NCBI GenBank assembly: GCA_035544515.1
Contig: DATKEG010000186.1
Coordinates: 1-6,033 of the forward strand
Direction of reading: 5' to 3'
From: DATKEG01 sp035544515
GTDB taxonomy: Bacteria; Acidobacteriota; Vicinamibacteria; Fen-336
DNA: 6,033 nt
Shown here: piece after piece, positions 5,701 through 6,033 of the stretch
How the letters are laid out: each line of letters starts with the position of its first letter
Position numbering within the stretch: position 1 is the stretch's first letter
The notes under the pieces: generated by a model
Told to the model about the DNA's origin: nothing
The model's input: the letters and a program-made list of their open reading frames with translations, nothing else
The model's database searches: none
Position numbers and translations under genes: made by a program

Positions 5701-6033
5701 TCCGGGCCTCACCGTGTTCGACGCGCCCAGCCGCGAGTTCTGCACGGCGCGGCGGGTCCGCACGAACACGCCCCTGCAAGCGCTCACCACGCTGAACGAC
5801 CCCGTGTACCTCGAGGCGGCGCGGGCGCTAGCCGCGCGAGCGATCCGCGAATCCGGGCCGGAGGCCGAGGCGCGCGCCACGCGCGCGTTCCGCCTGTGCA
5901 CCGCACGGACGCCGAGACCGGAGGAGCTGGCTCCCCTGCTCGCGTTCCACGGCCGGCAAAAGGCACGGTTCGAGACGGACGGCGAAGCGGCGCGCGCGGT
6001 GCTGGCCGAGGAGGCCGAAGCGCCGGACGCCGC
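2723..6033 (+). CDS. PSD1-type multi-heme protein (PSCyt1-PSCyt1-DUF1549-DUF1553), 3' end outside window
   Basis: A single frame of 1103 codons runs without a stop to the window edge. Residues 1-32 form an export signal or anchor (hydrophobic 9-24, possible cleavage after APA). Two tandem PSCyt1 cytochrome c-like modules follow (about 34-132 and 140-237), each with a CVRCH heme motif (47-51, 152-156) and a later RMP methionine (Met101, Met205) that may be the distal ligand. DUF1549 (about 243-475) has NPIDAFVLARL, HYGERWA, FHRNTLLNQEGGID and a third heme motif in CAQCHDHKFDP (445-455). A likely coiled coil (497-535) leads to a beta-rich middle part (about 540-710). DUF1553 (from about 820) has LTARVTVNRIW, HPELLDWL, GGPSVFPFQP, YRRGLYTF and NTPLQALTTLNDP. 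By comparison with the family only some 20-50 residues are missing. Such proteins are exported, and a role with DUF1501 partners in polymer breakdown has been suggested, but the biochemistry is poorly known. Start: ATG with GGAG 5 bases upstream. A DUF1501 gene is often next. Confidence 0.95.
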   Translation, partial: MDHRTLRRVVAGSAVLITVGTVGVYTARPAPAVDFARDVAPILERSCVRCHKPAKVEGGLLMSSRDALLRGGESGPAIVPGQAARSLLFTRLIDTDDQTRMPPLPSGPLDEADIGTIRAWIDQGAPWPGAESGATASSPEFTPVHDLFQSRCVRCHGPDRQENGLRLDTRHGTLRGAEGGPVVVPGKSGDSALLKRLVGQIEPRMPYEDAPLDPAQIALVRSWIDAGAPGPDDQAAEATTKRHWAYLEPVRPAPPSVKRKTWVRNPIDAFVLARLESEGLTPSPAAPKEALLRRVMLDLTGLPPTLEEVDALLADESPDAYERVVDRLLASPHYGERWARPWLDLARYADTHGYEKDNRRTAWKWRDWVIAAFNADMPFRQFTIEQMAGDMLKDATIDQRVATGFHRNTLLNQEGGIDIEEARWETLVDRVNTTATVWLGTTLACAQCHDHKFDPFSQKDYYRMLAFFDNGEYAAKGLGPRVMDSWIVEPELELGTPEQAARKKTLEEEIASVQARLEAKTPALEAAQATWERERAAPLPRWTPLRPDTAASSGGAALEVAADGTITAGGSNPDQDVYTLAARLPVAGTVTGLRLEAIAEPPRGTPGRSDFGFFLLTRLALQAAAPGGRPQAVALIRAEADEGSVGGALDDDATTGWGGFDPSRSQTAVFQPGEPLAAGAALTLMLEHYGRQPKHNLRRFRLSVTSDANPWGGLPLPERLRTGGAPGTPEQAGKQREALAAYYRSIAPALEPDRRTLRALRQEVTALGIPTAMVLRERAGGERPSTPLRVRGSYLAPGERVYAGVPAALPPLPEQAMPNRLGLALWLADESNPLTARVTVNRIWEQYFGRGLVETSEDFGTQGERPTHPELLDWLATEFQRQETRLKPLHRLIVTSATYRQSSRVTPLLRERDPYNRLLARGPRFRVEAEMVRDIALAAGGLLSARVGGPSVFPFQPDGIWDNPYSDDRWELSPGEDRYRRGLYTFVRRTAPYPGLTVFDAPSREFCTARRVRTNTPLQALTTLNDPVYLEAARALAARAIRESGPEAEARATRAFRLCTARTPRPEELAPLLAFHGRQKARFETDGEAARAVLAEEAEAPDA

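Noticed and set aside
3032..5779. Very long open frame on the minus strand (915 codons) antisense to the PSD1 gene
   Set aside because: Its composition is low-complexity Arg/Gly/Ala/Leu with no recognisable motif, while the plus strand encodes well-conserved PSCyt1, DUF1549 and DUF1553 motifs over the same bases.

Overview
The window comes from a high-GC bacterial chromosome. Its most informative gene is a large PSD1-type protein (PSCyt1-DUF1549-DUF1553). This architecture is typical of Planctomycetota, Verrucomicrobiota and Acidobacteriota. The high GC and the clean Shine-Dalgarno site at 1166-1171 make an acidobacterial origin (for example the Vicinamibacteria side) my best guess, but that is inference and no marker gene settles it. 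There is no RNA gene, insertion sequence, CRISPR array or phage gene.

Layout, all on the + strand: (1) positions 2-223, the C-terminal end of an unidentified protein cut by the window edge; (2) 243-884, a small secreted protein of unrecognised family, 19 bases downstream and probably cotranscribed with (1); (3) 885-1176, a 292-base non-coding stretch that holds a perfect 24-bp palindrome, two further inverted repeats, eight GATC sites, and a good sigma70-type promoter with a Shine-Dalgarno site; (4) 1177-2574, a secreted glucose/sorbosone dehydrogenase (GSDH) family beta-propeller, probably PQQ-dependent; (5) 2575-2722, a short gap with a very strong GC-rich stem-loop just after the stop codon and a -10-like TATACT; (6) 2723 to the window end, the PSD1 protein with three CxxCH motifs, missing only a short C-terminus. 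The PSD1 frame is open to the window edge with no in-frame stop, and it covers more than half the window.

The three complete or near-complete products (2, 4, 6) all carry N-terminal export signals, so the region looks devoted to extracytoplasmic functions. A periplasmic sugar dehydrogenase next to a multi-heme protein with a possible carbohydrate-binding middle part suggests oxidative breakdown of carbohydrates or other polymers, with electrons passed to c-type hemes. That link is inferred from proximity only. Genes 4 and 6 are separated by a hairpin and each has its own promoter-like signal, so they need not form an operon.

I see no clear new defence or mobile system. The least explained parts are the palindrome-rich intergenic region 885-1086 and the unidentified secreted protein at 243-884.
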